From: Kocuria marina
GTDB lineage: Bacteria > Actinomycetota > Actinomycetes > Actinomycetales > Micrococcaceae
Length of the DNA: 64,000 nt
Direction of reading: 5' to 3'
Assembly: GCA_014652975.1 (NCBI GenBank)
Contig: BMZV01000001.1
Location: forward strand, 1-64,000
Of the stretch, positions 33,942 to 43,549 are shown in pieces. A model generated the notes under the pieces. The model was given only the letters and a program-made list of their open reading frames with translations. It was not told the DNA's origin and searched no databases. The first letter of the stretch is position 1. Every line of letters starts with the position of its first letter. The position numbers and the translations under genes were made by a program.

Positions 33942-34652
33942 ATGAGTTCGGACAAGGGGACGTTGGCGTGGGCGGTGCGCGTCACGGTTCCCGTGGCCAT
34001 GGGATACATGCCGCTCGGGATGGCCTTCGGCGCCTATGCGGTCTCGCTGGGGTTCGCTCCCTACCTGGCGCCCCTCACGGCTCTCGTGGTCTTCGCGGGC
34101 TCGATCGAGTTCCTGCTCGTGGGATTGGTCTCGGCGGGAGCGGGCCTGCTACAGATCGCCGTGACCACTCTGCTGGTCAACAGCCGACACATCTTCTACG
34201 GCTTCTCCTATCCCACCCACCTGCTGCGTTCGCCCTTCGCCAAGCTCTACGGCCCCTATGCCCTGACCGACGAGGCCTATGCGCTGATCAACAGCGGCGT
34301 GCGCCCCACCACGCAGCACGAGCTCATGCTGATCCAGGGCATCTCCCAGTTCTACTGGGTCTTCGGTGCCGCGGTCGGAGCCGTGGCCGGCGGACTCATC
34401 CCGGAATCGTTCGACGGTTTCGACTTCGCACTGACCGGGTTGTTCACCCTGTTGTTCGTGAGCGCCCTGAGCGCGGCCTCGCAGCGCGTGATGATCGTGC
34501 TCGCTGCCCTGGCCTCCATTGCGGTGGGGCTGCTGCTGCCCCGCGACCTGTTCCTGCTCGGTGCCATGTTGTGCTACGCGGTGCTATGCGTCGTGCTCGT
34601 CAAACGCCCACGGCACGGTCGTTCGTCCCAGACCGCGGAAGGCGGCGCCTGA
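33942..34652 (+). CDS. azlC: Branched-chain amino acid exporter, large subunit AzlC
   Basis: 236 residues with about seven membrane helices and the family motifs PLGMAFGAYAVSLG, FAGSIEFLLVGL, LVNSRHIFYGFSY and DEAYAL. Together with AzlD it exports branched-chain amino acids (or methionine). ATG 33942 follows GGGAG; an ATG at 33831 would add 37 residues. The gap of one base to azlD shows coupling. Confidence 0.9.
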   Translation: MSSDKGTLAWAVRVTVPVAMGYMPLGMAFGAYAVSLGFAPYLAPLTALVVFAGSIEFLLVGLVSAGAGLLQIAVTTLLVNSRHIFYGFSYPTHLLRSPFAKLYGPYALTDEAYALINSGVRPTTQHELMLIQGISQFYWVFGAAVGAVAGGLIPESFDGFDFALTGLFTLLFVSALSAASQRVMIVLAALASIAVGLLLPRDLFLLGAMLCYAVLCVVLVKRPRHGRSSQTAEGGA

Positions 34653-34653
34653 G

Positions 34654-34953
34654 ATGCTCGCAGCCATCGTCGTGTGCGCCGCCGTGACCTATTCGTTGCG
34701 GCTGTTCCCCGTATTGTTGGCCCATCGGTTCCGCGATCGCGAGGACCTGCGGGAGATCTCCGCCCTGCTCCCCGCGGGACTCATGTTGATCCTGGTCGCC
34801 TATACATTGCTGGAGGCCGATTCCGGGGTGCAGCTGAGCCGATTGATTCTCGCGGCGGTGATTTCCGTGATCGTGAACGCAGTGAGCAAGAATTTCCTGA
34901 TGGCATTCATCGCGGGATTCTCGGCATATTCATTGTCGGGATTATTTCTGTAA
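34654..34953 (+). CDS. azlD: Branched-chain amino acid exporter, small subunit AzlD
   Basis: 99 residues, three or four membrane helices, with VTYSLRLFPVLL at the start and the conserved ALLPAGLMLILVAYTL and AVSKNFLMAFIAG segments. The last third is clearly poorer in G+C than the rest of the operon. Confidence 0.88.
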   Translation: MLAAIVVCAAVTYSLRLFPVLLAHRFRDREDLREISALLPAGLMLILVAYTLLEADSGVQLSRLILAAVISVIVNAVSKNFLMAFIAGFSAYSLSGLFL

Positions 34954-35261
34954 ATTTTCGAGGTAATTCGAGCGGCCCCGGAAACCCTGAGCCCCGCCGC
35001 GCAGTGAGTGAGCACACACGCCCCGCGCGCATCTGCGATGAGCCGACGACGGGGTCGCAAGCTCACTCGAACCATTAGATCAAATATTGTTTCCCTATTC
35101 TGGTGAGTGCACCCTCAGCAAACTCAGGCATACCTAACCCCAATTAGGTAACGACCTTTTACCATAAGGGTCAACTTACTGGCGCGCCCCGAAAAACACC
35201 CGTAGTGTCCATATCAGTTCATCCGACGATCAGAGCACCACCCGAATCACAGGAGAAGATC
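34954..35261. other. AT-rich intergenic region before the DUF1540 gene
   Basis: About 310 bases without a gene and visibly AT-rich for this genome. It contains a candidate DtxR/IdeR site at 35124-35142 and the ribosome binding site AGGAG at 35250-35254. Confidence 0.6.
35124..35142. promoter_or_regulatory. Candidate DtxR/IdeR iron box upstream of DUF1540 gene
   Basis: tcaggcatacctaacccca agrees at 15 of 19 positions with a TTAGGCATGCCTAACCTAA-type iron box. It lies 120 bases before the start codon in an AT-rich region. Confidence 0.4.
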
Positions 35262-35540
35262 ATGGCCACTCTCACCGCTGTTTCCGCTTGCACCGCCACC
35301 GGCTGCGCCTTCAACGACAACGGCTGCACCGCCCCCGCCATCACGGTGGGCGGCCAGGGCTCCGAGGCCTCGTGCACCACGTTCATCTCGCTCGACGCCC
35401 GCGGTGGCCTGCCCACCGCCAACGGCCAGGTGGGCGCGTGCCAGCGCCTCGAGTGCGTGCACAACAAGGACCTATTGTGCACCGCCTCGTCGATCGAGGT
35501 CACTGCGGACGCCAACTGCGCGAGCTACGAAGCCCGCTGA
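35262..35540 (+). CDS. DUF1540 domain protein (two Cys-rich repeats)
   Basis: 92 residues with eight cysteines in two similar repeats: C-x4-C-x6-C-x15-C (residues 10-38) and C-x4-C-x7-C-x11-C (residues 60-85). This is the DUF1540 layout, thought to bind metal; no activity is known. ATG 35262 preceded by AGGAGAAGATC. A candidate iron box lies upstream and a very long hairpin follows, and the gene is well separated from its neighbours, as expected for a separately controlled, strongly expressed small gene. Confidence 0.85.
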   Translation: MATLTAVSACTATGCAFNDNGCTAPAITVGGQGSEASCTTFISLDARGGLPTANGQVGACQRLECVHNKDLLCTASSIEVTADANCASYEAR

Positions 35541-35564
35541 TCGCGGAGCTCATCGAGTAACAAC

Positions 35565-35618
35565 TGCAGACATGAGAGGACCGCGAGTCATGCGACTCGC
35601 GGTCCTCTCATGTCTGCA
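35565..35618 (+). terminator. Very long hairpin terminator after the DUF1540 gene
   Basis: A perfect 25-bp stem (35565-35589 with 35594-35618) with a 4-base loop. No T-run follows. It sits between convergent genes. Confidence 0.8.
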
Positions 35619-35701
35619 ACGATCGATCGAGCCCCGGCAGGCTCACACGACCGCCGGACAGCCTCGGGGTGTGACGCTGCCGCTGGGGTACCGGCGCGGC
35701 G

Positions 35702-36592
35702 TCACGCTGCGGCGGGGGTGCCCAGCAGGGATGCGAGGTTGTCGGCGAGGTCTTGCGCGGACGACGTCGGACGATGGAACGGGACGAAGTAGACGCTGGT
35801 AGCGGTCGAACCCTCGCGCAGAACCGTGACCCCGGTGAGATCCACGTCCACCACGAAATCCCGATTCCGGGTGTGAGCGCACCCGCCACTCGAGGGCTTA
35901 CGCGTCAGCAGGTGGGCGGGGATCCATCCGTTCTCCGCGGCATCGCACATCCCGGCCAGATCGATTGGATCCACGGACACCGCGGCGTCCAGGGCCACGA
36001 CTTCGGTGTTCACCGCGGCCATGGAATCCCCGAGCTCGCGGCCGAACGCCCGCACCTGGTCGACGTTCAGTGGCGTGGCACCCGAACCGTCATGAACCAC
36101 GACCCGTGCCGTGGAGACGATCGCGAGTCGCCCGGAGGCCGTGTCGGCCACGGCCGCCACGAGCTTCGGCAACTCCCCCGTCATGAGGAGTTCGTCGGTC
36201 TCACCCGGGGTCAGCCACTCAAGACCCGCCAGGAAGTGTGCACTGGCCGCCACGATGCGTACGGAGGGGTCCGGAGCGAACTTGGCGATGTCCACGCGCA
36301 CGTCCACGGTCTGCCCCGCCGGGGTCAGCGCAGCGACGTCGGGGTGAGGAGCCGCGGCCATGACCATCCGGCCGTTTGGCATGAACCCGTGCGCCAAGCA
36401 CGGCAGTGTAGGTTGACCCTCGAGGCGGTAGGCGACCACGTTCGCTCGGCCCGCGCCCGCGAGCATGCGGTGCGCGAGTGACACGACTCGCTCCGACACG
36501 CCCACGTACCCGAGCTGTGCACCGTTGTCAGTTCGACCCACGACCGTCCCCGCTTCCGTTGTGACCAATCCCACCGGGTCCGCCGAGAACAT
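35702..36592 (-). CDS. Iron-box-controlled protein, possibly FMN-binding split-barrel
   Basis: 296 residues from ATG 36592. Two halves: residues about 5-190 (VVAYRLEGQPTLPCLAHGF, VRIVAASAHFLAGLEWL) and a C-terminal part with WIPAHLLTRKPSSGGCAHTRNRDFVVDVDLTGVTVL. The general pattern recalls the split-barrel proteins related to HugZ/DUF2470, which handle heme iron, but I see no diagnostic motif and the assignment is weak. Its start lies 26 bases from a strong iron box, so repression by DtxR/IdeR is likely. An upstream in-frame ATG would read through the box and is rejected. Confidence 0.6.
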   Translation of the reverse strand: MFSADPVGLVTTEAGTVVGRTDNGAQLGYVGVSERVVSLAHRMLAGAGRANVVAYRLEGQPTLPCLAHGFMPNGRMVMAAAPHPDVAALTPAGQTVDVRVDIAKFAPDPSVRIVAASAHFLAGLEWLTPGETDELLMTGELPKLVAAVADTASGRLAIVSTARVVVHDGSGATPLNVDQVRAFGRELGDSMAAVNTEVVALDAAVSVDPIDLAGMCDAAENGWIPAHLLTRKPSSGGCAHTRNRDFVVDVDLTGVTVLREGSTATSVYFVPFHRPTSSAQDLADNLASLLGTPAAA

Positions 36593-36617
36593 CCCGATCG
36601 CACCCGATTCGCAAAAC

Positions 36618-36636
36618 TTAGGAAAGCCTAACCTCC
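36618..36636. promoter_or_regulatory. DtxR/IdeR iron box
   Basis: ttaggaaagcctaacctcc matches 14 of 19 positions of the TTAGGTTAGGCTAACCTAA consensus, including TTAGG and CTAACCT. It overlaps the likely core promoter of the leftward gene at 36592 and lies 100 bases before the rightward CapA-like gene. Confidence 0.65.
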
Positions 36637-36723
36637 CTAAAAGGTGGACGGAAGGGTTTACGACGAATTTGGTCAGATTTTTATGACCTAAACGGAGGTG
36701 ATTCATATCACGGACGTGTGCGA

Positions 36724-36729
36724 TAGCAT
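36724..36729 (+). promoter_or_regulatory. -10 box of a leaderless promoter (CapA-like gene)
   Basis: TAGCAT, then cgcagc and the ATG at 36736. Confidence 0.45.
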
Positions 36730-36735
36730 CGCAGC

Positions 36736-38058
36736 ATGCCTCCCCTACCCCTCCGACCCCGTTCATCCCGCGCCGCCCGGCGATCACGCTCGCCGCGGAT
36801 CGCCGGGGCCGCGGCACTGACCGGGGTGGCGTTGCTGGTCTCCGGGTGCGGGGCCTTAAGCGGGGACGCCCAGGAGGACGCGGGGCAGAATCCCGGCACA
36901 GCGACGTCGTCCGCCACCAACCGGGCGACGAGCGAGACGGCCCGTACGAGCGAGCCCGGTAAGGGCCCGGAGTGTCCCGAGGACGCGTGCTTCACCGTGG
37001 CGATGACCGGTGATCTCCTGCTGCACGAAGGCCTGTGGCGCAACTTCGCGGTGGACCCGGCCATGAACGAAAGCAGACACTTCGACTTCGACCCACTGCT
37101 GGCCGGTCAGAAGCCGTACCTGGACCAGGCCGACGTGGCCATCTGCGAAATGGAGACCCCGGTGGCGCCCAAGGGTGGGCCCTACTCGGACTACCCGAGC
37201 TTCAGTGTGCCGCCGGAGATCACCGTGGCGGCCAAGAACACGGGTTACGACGCGTGCACGTCCGCGACCAATCACACCGTGGACCGCGGCACCGAGGGCG
37301 TGAACCGGACCTTGGCGACCCTCGACGAGGCGAGCCTCAAGCACACCGGCTCGTACACTTCCGAGCGCGCGTCCAAGGAGCCCATGCTGCTGGAGACCCC
37401 GGCCGGGACCGTGGCCGTGGTCACCGGGACCAACAGTCTCAACGGCCAGCGGGCGGAGCACGACTGGCAGGTGGACCGGCTGCGGGACCCCGCCGAGGAG
37501 CCGCAGCCCGCGCGACAGGACATCGACCGCGCCGTGGCGCAGGCGAAGAAGGCGCGCCAGCAGGGCGCGGACGTGGTGATCGCGGCCATGCACTCGATCA
37601 TCGAGTACCAGGACGACGCCGACGCCTACCAGAAAACCACGGCTCACTCGCTGATTGATTCCGGTGCGTTCGACGCCGTGTACGGTCACGGTTCGCACAG
37701 CGTGCAGCCCATCGAGCACTACAACGGCAAGTGGATCGTCTACGGACTGGGCAACACCGTCACGGAGACATCCCCGGCGTACGAGAACAACAACCAGGGT
37801 CTGATCACGCGCTTCCAGTTCGCGCGCGGGGACGACGGCGGGTGGCGGGTCAGCGACCTGGCCTGGGCACCGAGCTCCAACACCCAGGACGGCCGGTTCC
37901 AGTGGTGCTCCACGGCCTCGGACCAGCCCAACGGTGTGTGCCGCTCCCCGCAGGAGGACCGGCAGATCCGCGAGCGCATCGCGGGGATCATCAACACGGA
38001 CTCGGCGACGGCGAACGGGTTGCGGGAGTGGCGGGTCGCGGAGGAAACGGAAGACTGA
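36736..38058 (+). CDS. CapA-family lipoprotein (poly-gamma-glutamate capsule type)
   Basis: 440 residues. Signal peptide with basic head and lipobox VSGC near residue 38, a Ser/Thr linker, then the CapA metallophosphatase-like fold: VAMTGDLLLHEGL, DQADVAICEMETPV, ATNHTVDRG, VIAAMHSIIEYQ and VYGHGSHSVQPIE. Outer face of the membrane. CapA proteins take part in capsule polyglutamate export in bacilli, but no capBC genes are near, so the role here is open. Followed by a hairpin. Confidence 0.82.
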   Translation: MPPLPLRPRSSRAARRSRSPRIAGAAALTGVALLVSGCGALSGDAQEDAGQNPGTATSSATNRATSETARTSEPGKGPECPEDACFTVAMTGDLLLHEGLWRNFAVDPAMNESRHFDFDPLLAGQKPYLDQADVAICEMETPVAPKGGPYSDYPSFSVPPEITVAAKNTGYDACTSATNHTVDRGTEGVNRTLATLDEASLKHTGSYTSERASKEPMLLETPAGTVAVVTGTNSLNGQRAEHDWQVDRLRDPAEEPQPARQDIDRAVAQAKKARQQGADVVIAAMHSIIEYQDDADAYQKTTAHSLIDSGAFDAVYGHGSHSVQPIEHYNGKWIVYGLGNTVTETSPAYENNNQGLITRFQFARGDDGGWRVSDLAWAPSSNTQDGRFQWCSTASDQPNGVCRSPQEDRQIRERIAGIINTDSATANGLREWRVAEETED

Positions 38059-38076
38059 GCGGCGGAACGTCCACGA

Positions 38077-38125
38077 GAGAAGGCCGGTTCCACGACCCCG
38101 TGAGGGTCCCGGAACCGGACTTCTC
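38077..38125. terminator. Hairpin terminator between CapA-like gene and gatB
   Basis: Stem gagaag/cttctc and ccggttcc/ggaaccgg with one mismatch, plus an inner 5-bp stem; between convergent genes. Confidence 0.65.
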
Positions 38126-38147
38126 CGTGCTCGTGACGGGGGGGGCG

Positions 38148-39653
38148 TCAGCCCTGCACGCCGAGCTTCCCCAGGATGATCTGGCGCACGCGTCCGGCGT
38201 CCGCCTGGCCGCGCGTGGCCTTCATGACTGGTCCGATCAGGGCGCCCACGGCCTGGACCTTGCCGCCCTTGATCTTCTCGACCACGTCCGGCATCTGGGC
38301 CATGGCGTCGTCCACGGCTGCGGTGAGGGCGCCGTCGTCGGAGACGACCGCGAGCCCGCGGGACTCCACGATCTCCGCCGGGGTGCCCTCACCCTCGACC
38401 ACGAAACCGAGGACCTTCTTGGCCAGCTTGTCGTTGATCTTGCCGCCGTCGATCAGCCCGTTGAGTTCGACCACGTGGGCCGGGGTCACGGGCAGGTCCG
38501 CGATCTCGACCTCGCGCTGCTTGGCGAGGCGGGCGATCTCACCCATCCACCACTTGCGCGCCACGGCGGCGGAGGCGCCCGCGGCAATGGTCTGCTCGAT
38601 CTCGTCCAGCACACCCGCGTTGACGACGTCGCGGAACTCCTCGTCCGTGTACCCCCAGTCCGCCTTCAGCCGCTTGCGGCGCTCGGCGGGGGGCTCGGGA
38701 AGGCTCGCGCGCAGTTCCTCGATCCAGTCCGCCGTGGTCACCACGGGCACCAGGTCCGGTTCGGGGAAATAGCGGTAGTCGTCCGCGTCCGACTTCGGTC
38801 GCCCGGCCGTGGTGGAGCGGGTGTCCTCGTGCCAGAAGCGGGTCTCCTGCGTGACCTTCTCCCCCGCGGCGAGCACGGCGGCGTGGCGCTGGATCTCGTA
38901 GCGCACGGTGCGCTCCACGGCGCGCAGCGAGTTCACGTTCTTCGTCTCCGAGCGCGTGCCGAACTGCGTGGCGCCCTTGGGCATCAGGGACACGTTCGCG
39001 TCGCAGCGCACGTTGCCGCGCTCCATGCGGGCGTCCGAGATGCCGAGGTTCTTCACGATCTCGCGGATCGCGGCCACGTAGGCGCGGGCCAGTTCCGGCG
39101 CCCGCTCCCCCGCACCCTCGATGGGCTTGGTGACGATCTCGATGAGCGGCACACCTGCGCGGTTGTAGTCCACCAGGGAGTACTGCGCGTTCTGGATCCG
39201 CCCGGCATCCCCGCCCATGTGGGTCAGCTTGCCGGCGTCCTCCTCCATGTGGGCGCGCTCGATCTCCACCCGGAACTCCGTGCCGTCCTCCAGCTCGAGG
39301 TCCAGGTGCCCGTCGAACGCGATGGGCTCGTCGAACTGCGAGGTCTGGAAGTTCTTGGGGGTGTCCGGGTAGAAGTAGTTCTTCCGCGCGAAGTGGCACT
39401 TCTGCGCGATCGAGCAGTTCAGCGCGAGACCGAGCTTGATCGCGGATTCCACTGCCTTGCCGTTGACCACCGGCAGCACGCCGGGCAGCCCCAGGGACAC
39501 CGGGGTCACGTTGGTGTTGGGCTCGTCCCCAAAGGTGTTGGGGGCAGCATCGAACATCTTGGTCTTGGTGTTCAGCTCCACGTGCACCTCGAACCCCAGA
39601 ACGGGGTCGAAGCGCTCGAGGGCTTCCTCGAAGGACAGCACGTCCTGGCTCAT
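38148..39653 (-). CDS. gatB: Asp/Glu-tRNA amidotransferase subunit B
   Basis: 501 residues. [14 protein letters not shown], then [10 protein letters not shown], the kinase core and the C-terminal tRNA-binding YqeY-like region ([17 protein letters not shown] end). With GatA and GatC it converts misacylated Glu-tRNA(Gln) and Asp-tRNA(Asn). ATG 39653 overlaps the gatA stop; a GTG one codon upstream is an alternative. Last gene of gatCAB. Confidence 0.95.
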   Translation of the reverse strand: MSQDVLSFEEALERFDPVLGFEVHVELNTKTKMFDAAPNTFGDEPNTNVTPVSLGLPGVLPVVNGKAVESAIKLGLALNCSIAQKCHFARKNYFYPDTPKNFQTSQFDEPIAFDGHLDLELEDGTEFRVEIERAHMEEDAGKLTHMGGDAGRIQNAQYSLVDYNRAGVPLIEIVTKPIEGAGERAPELARAYVAAIREIVKNLGISDARMERGNVRCDANVSLMPKGATQFGTRSETKNVNSLRAVERTVRYEIQRHAAVLAAGEKVTQETRFWHEDTRSTTAGRPKSDADDYRYFPEPDLVPVVTTADWIEELRASLPEPPAERRKRLKADWGYTDEEFRDVVNAGVLDEIEQTIAAGASAAVARKWWMGEIARLAKQREVEIADLPVTPAHVVELNGLIDGGKINDKLAKKVLGFVVEGEGTPAEIVESRGLAVVSDDGALTAAVDDAMAQMPDVVEKIKGGKVQAVGALIGPVMKATRGQADAGRVRQIILGKLGVQG

Positions 39654-41260
39654 CACTTGCCTCCCTGCGCGGCAGTGGCCGCAAAGTCACGAACGGTGGC
39701 GGTCACGTCGGCGCGTTCCCGCCACAGCGGGCCGCCCCACTGCTCGGTGAGCAACCGCTCCAGACCGGCCCCGGCGCGGTACACGCGGGCGTCCTCGCGC
39801 GCCGGTGCCATGAACTGGATCCCCACGGGCAGCCCGTCCTCCGGTGCCAGGCCGCCCGGCAGGGAGATCGCGGGGATCCCCGCGAGGTTGGTGGGGATCG
39901 TGGCGATGTCGTTCAGGTACATCTGCATGGGATCCGCGGACTCGTCCACGCCCCCGATGTCGAACGCGGTGGTGGGCGCGGTGGGCGAGATCAGCACGTC
40001 CGCCTCCTCAAACGCCGCCGCGAAATCACGCTGTACGAGCGTGCGCACCTGCTGTGCGGAACCGTAGTACGCGTCGTAGTACCCCGCGGACAGCGCGTAC
40101 GTCCCCAGGATGATCCGGCGCTTGACCTCGTCCCCGAAGCCTGCGGCGCGGGACGCGCTCATGACCTTCTCGATGGTGGGCGTGCCCTCGGGAGTGACAC
40201 GCAGACCGAAGCGCACGCCGTCGTACTTGGCCAGGTTGGAGGAGACCTCCGAGGACATGATCAGGTAATAGGCACCCAGCGCGTACTCGAAGTTGGGCGT
40301 CTGGACGTCCACGATCTCGGCGCCCGCGGCGCGCAGGAGTTCGAGGGACTCCTCGAAACGCTGCTGCACCCCGGCCTGGAAACCCTCACCGCTCAGCTGC
40401 TGGACCACGCCCACGCGCAGCCCCTTGAGCCCGCCCTCGGCGGCACCCTCGCGCGCGGCCCGGGCGTAGGAACCCACGGGATCCGTCAGCGACGTGGAGT
40501 CGGCCGGATCGTGACCGCCCACGACCTCGTGCAACAGCGCGGCGTCGAGCACCGTGCGGGAGCACGGGCCCACCTGGTCGAGCGAGGACGCCATGGCGAT
40601 CACACCGTAGCGGGACACGGAACCGTACGTGGGCTTGACGCCAACCGTGCCGGTCACGGCCGCGGGCTGACGGATGGAGCCACCGGTGTCCGTGCCCAGG
40701 GCCAGGGGCGCCTGGAACGCGGAGACCGCGGCGGCGGAACCGCCACCGGAACCGCCCGGGATCTTGCGCAGGTCCCACGGGTTGCGCGTGGGACCGAACG
40801 CCGAGTGCTCGGTGGACGAACCCATGGCGAACTCGTCCAGGTTGGTCTTGCCCAGGATGGGCATGCGCGCCGCACGCAGCTTGCGGGTCACCGTGCCGTC
40901 GTACGGGCTCATCCAACCCTCGAGCATCCGGGACGCCGCCGTGGTGGGCTGGCCCTTGGTCACGATGAGGTCCTTGACCGCCACGGGCACACCCGCGAGT
41001 TCGGGCAACTGCTCACCCTTGGCGCGTGCCTCGTCCACACCACGGGCCACGTCCAGGGCCTCCTCGCGGTTGCGGTGCAGGAACGCGTTCAGCCCGTCGG
41101 TCCCGCGTGAGCGGTCCTGGGCGTCCAGCGGGGTGCCGTCCGTGGCCTCGATCTGCTCGAGGTGCGCGGTCACGGCGTCCACCGAGGAGACCTCACCGGA
41201 AGCCAGCTTGGCCGCGAGGTCCGCGGCGGACAGTTCTACGATGCGCTCGCTCATGCTCAC
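39653..41260 (-). CDS. gatA: Asp/Glu-tRNA amidotransferase subunit A
   Basis: 535 residues, amidase signature family with the Ser-cisSer-Lys triad: Lys in [10 protein letters not shown], the Gly/Ser loop [14 protein letters not shown], and the nucleophile Ser in [12 protein letters not shown]. Releases ammonia from glutamine for GatB. GTG start at 41260 overlaps the gatC stop (GTGA); an ATG two codons later is possible. Slightly longer than the usual 485-500 residues, partly through the segment [14 protein letters not shown]. Confidence 0.95.
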   Translation of the reverse strand: MSMSERIVELSAADLAAKLASGEVSSVDAVTAHLEQIEATDGTPLDAQDRSRGTDGLNAFLHRNREEALDVARGVDEARAKGEQLPELAGVPVAVKDLIVTKGQPTTAASRMLEGWMSPYDGTVTRKLRAARMPILGKTNLDEFAMGSSTEHSAFGPTRNPWDLRKIPGGSGGGSAAAVSAFQAPLALGTDTGGSIRQPAAVTGTVGVKPTYGSVSRYGVIAMASSLDQVGPCSRTVLDAALLHEVVGGHDPADSTSLTDPVGSYARAAREGAAEGGLKGLRVGVVQQLSGEGFQAGVQQRFEESLELLRAAGAEIVDVQTPNFEYALGAYYLIMSSEVSSNLAKYDGVRFGLRVTPEGTPTIEKVMSASRAAGFGDEVKRRIILGTYALSAGYYDAYYGSAQQVRTLVQRDFAAAFEEADVLISPTAPTTAFDIGGVDESADPMQMYLNDIATIPTNLAGIPAISLPGGLAPEDGLPVGIQFMAPAREDARVYRAGAGLERLLTEQWGGPLWRERADVTATVRDFAATAAQGGK

Positions 41261-41553
41261 TCCCCGTCCAGGATCGCCGGGACCCGGAACTTGCCGTCCT
41301 GGCTGTCCGGTGCGTTGCTCAGGGCTTCCTCCTGCGTGAGGGTCTCCCCCACCACGTCCTCGCGGAAGACGTTGTGCAACGGCAGGGGGTGGCTCGTGGC
41401 GGGGACGTCGTCCCCGGCGGCTTGGCTGACCGAGGCCACGGATTCGACGATGAGATCGAGTTCACCGGCCACGCGGGCCAGTTCCTCGTCCGACATCTCG
41501 ATGCGCGCGAGTTCGGCCAGGTGCGCCACCTGCTCGCGATTGATCGCAGACAT
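41257..41553 (-). CDS. gatC: Asp/Glu-tRNA amidotransferase subunit C
   Basis: 98 residues, starts [20 protein letters not shown] and contains [13 protein letters not shown] and a C-terminal FRVPAIL, typical of GatC, which clamps GatA to GatB. AGGAGC precedes the ATG. First gene of the operon. Confidence 0.94.
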   Translation of the reverse strand: MSAINREQVAHLAELARIEMSDEELARVAGELDLIVESVASVSQAAGDDVPATSHPLPLHNVFREDVVGETLTQEEALSNAPDSQDGKFRVPAILDGE

Positions 41554-41659
41554 GCATGCTCCTGGTATTCGCTGATTGGTTCCGATCCAGTCTAGCGAGC
41601 GCCTACCCTGGACTCAGCACTCCCGTTCTCCCGCCGATCTCCCGAAGGGGTCCCACTTC

Positions 41660-42217
41660 GTGGCTCAGTCCTCCGCCCGTTCATCACGACGCCGCTCCAC
41701 GCCTTCCAAGGGCACCTCCCGGATGACCCGGGCGGACGCCGCGCGCGCCCGCGTGGATCACGACAACGCGTGGCGCCAGTGGGTCTCGGACTCCGCCGTG
41801 GAGACCGTGGACACCGCACTGAGCCACGTCCAGGCGGTCGTGGAGGAACAGGTGCGCCAGTACGGAGCATTCCCGGCCTTCCTGGTCACCGGTGCCAAGG
41901 ACGGGGAGTTCGAACTGGATACGGTGGACCCGTCTCGCGTGAACGATCTGGCCCCCCAGGATGTGCTGGCCGAACTGCGGGACATCGCGCGCGAGAAGGC
42001 CTCCGGATTGCTCGTCGCCGCACTGGCCTACCCCGCCACCCTCCCGGACCGCTCCGGTGCCACCGCGGTGATCGTGGAGGTCGCCCACCGCGAACGGCTC
42101 AGCCTGGAAGTTATCCAGGAATACAATGTCGTGGAGGCCAAGGGCCGCACGTTCGTGAACTTTGGCGATCCGCACACGGATCGAGCGGATCCGTGGTTGT
42201 TCGCGGTGCGTGACTGA
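41660..42217 (+). CDS. Hypothetical protein, 185 residues
   Basis: Not recognised. A basic head (SSRRRSTPSKG) is followed by a soluble domain: AVETVDTALSHVQAVVEEQVR, FLVTGAKDGEFELD, VLAELRDIAREKA, TAVIVEVAHRERLSLEVIQEYNV. No membrane helix or catalytic motif. GTG 41660 chosen because GAAGGGG lies 9 bases upstream. It stands alone between gatC (divergent) and the antiporter gene. Confidence 0.7.
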   Translation: MAQSSARSSRRRSTPSKGTSRMTRADAARARVDHDNAWRQWVSDSAVETVDTALSHVQAVVEEQVRQYGAFPAFLVTGAKDGEFELDTVDPSRVNDLAPQDVLAELRDIAREKASGLLVAALAYPATLPDRSGATAVIVEVAHRERLSLEVIQEYNVVEAKGRTFVNFGDPHTDRADPWLFAVRD

Positions 42218-42330
42218 GACCCGGACATCGCCTCCTCCGACGGGACGACCCGTCAGCACACCGGATAGCTCGGGGACGACCCCGCCCGGACCGGGGCGCA
42301 CACCGTCCCGAGAAACGAGCTGACGCTTCC

Positions 42331-43485
42331 ATGTCCACCACACGTCGTTCCATCCTGACCCCGGGAGCCCTGGCCCGCGTCATCGCGGGATGGGGGCTCT
42401 TCGTGGTGCTCCAACTCTCCGGCTCGCTGCTGGCCCCGCCCGTGTCCTCCCCGCTGCTCGTGGGGGCGCTCGTGGTGATCGTGGGCGTGATCCTGTACGC
42501 GGCCACGGGTGTCGTGCGGCAGGCCGAACACCTGGCCCACCGGCTCGGTGATCCGTACGGTTCGCTGGTGCTGACCCTGTCCATCGTGGTGATCGAGGTG
42601 GTGTTGATCTCCGCGGTCATGCTGGGCCCCGGTGAGCACGCCACGATCGCGCGGGACTCCGTGATGGCCGTGGCCATGATCATCCTCAACCTGGTGATCG
42701 GTCTGTGCCTGCTCGTGGGCGGCCTCAAGCACGGGGACATGGCCCACAACCGGACCGGAACCTCCAACTACCTGGCACTGCTCGTGGTCCTGAGCGCCCT
42801 GGCCTTCGGACTGCCCGCGGCGCTCGGCACCGACGGCGCGTACCAGCCGTGGCAGGAGATCCCCATCATCGCCGTCACCGTGGCGATCTATGCGTTCTTC
42901 CTGTATCGCCAGACGGGCGCGCAGGCCGTGGACTTCACCGAGGTGGACCCCCGGTTGCGCCCGGGTCCGGAGACCGCGGCCCCGGAGACGACGACGCCGC
43001 GTCCTTCCCTGCGCTCGGTCCTCACCGCACACCGCACCGAGATCCTCGCGCGCCTGGCATTGCTCGTGATCACCGTGGTGCCCATCGTGCTGCTGTCCCA
43101 CGACATGGCGTCGCTGTTGGACGAGGGGCTCGGCCGGGTGGGGGCACCGCCCGCACTGGCCGGCGTGCTGATCGCGGCCATCGTGTTCCTGCCCGAATCC
43201 CTCACCGCGCTGCGCGCCGCCCTGGCCGGGGAGATCCAGCGCGTGAGCAACCTGTGCCACGGGGCGCTGGTGTCCACGGTGGGGCTGACCATCCCGGCGG
43301 TGCTCGTGATCGGGCTACTCACGGATCAGACGGTCGTGCTCGCCGAGAGTCCCGCGAACCTGGTGCTGCTCGGGATCACGCTGGGACTGTCCATCACCAC
43401 GTTCGCGTCCTCCAGGGTCACGTCGATCCACGGTGCGGCGCACCTGGTGATCTTCGCGGCCTACGGGATCGCGGTGTTCTCCTGA
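42331..43485 (+). CDS. chaA: Ca2+:cation antiporter family protein (ChaA-like)
   Basis: 384 residues with eleven predicted helices and the two alpha-repeats of the CaCA superfamily, each with its acidic residue: VVIEVVLISAVMLGP near residue 90 and FLPESLTALRAALAG near residue 290. A cytoplasmic loop (residues 205-235) is rich in Pro/Thr. Likely a Ca2+ or Na+/H+ exchanger as in E. coli ChaA; ion specificity is inferred. Followed by a clear terminator. Confidence 0.87.
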   Translation: MSTTRRSILTPGALARVIAGWGLFVVLQLSGSLLAPPVSSPLLVGALVVIVGVILYAATGVVRQAEHLAHRLGDPYGSLVLTLSIVVIEVVLISAVMLGPGEHATIARDSVMAVAMIILNLVIGLCLLVGGLKHGDMAHNRTGTSNYLALLVVLSALAFGLPAALGTDGAYQPWQEIPIIAVTVAIYAFFLYRQTGAQAVDFTEVDPRLRPGPETAAPETTTPRPSLRSVLTAHRTEILARLALLVITVVPIVLLSHDMASLLDEGLGRVGAPPALAGVLIAAIVFLPESLTALRAALAGEIQRVSNLCHGALVSTVGLTIPAVLVIGLLTDQTVVLAESPANLVLLGITLGLSITTFASSRVTSIHGAAHLVIFAAYGIAVFS

Positions 43486-43496
43486 TGCGCGACTGA

Positions 43497-43519
43497 CCCC
43501 GCTGGGAGGCCCAGCGGGG
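43497..43519. terminator. Terminator after chaA-like gene
   Basis: 10-bp stem (43497-43506 with 43510-43519) with a 3-base loop agg, between convergent genes. Confidence 0.7.
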
Positions 43520-43549
43520 TCACTCCGACAGCGGATCAGCGAGCCGCGT

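Noticed and set aside
36593-36817. Longer start for the iron-box gene
   Set aside because: It would run the coding region through the iron box and the promoter of the CapA-like gene.
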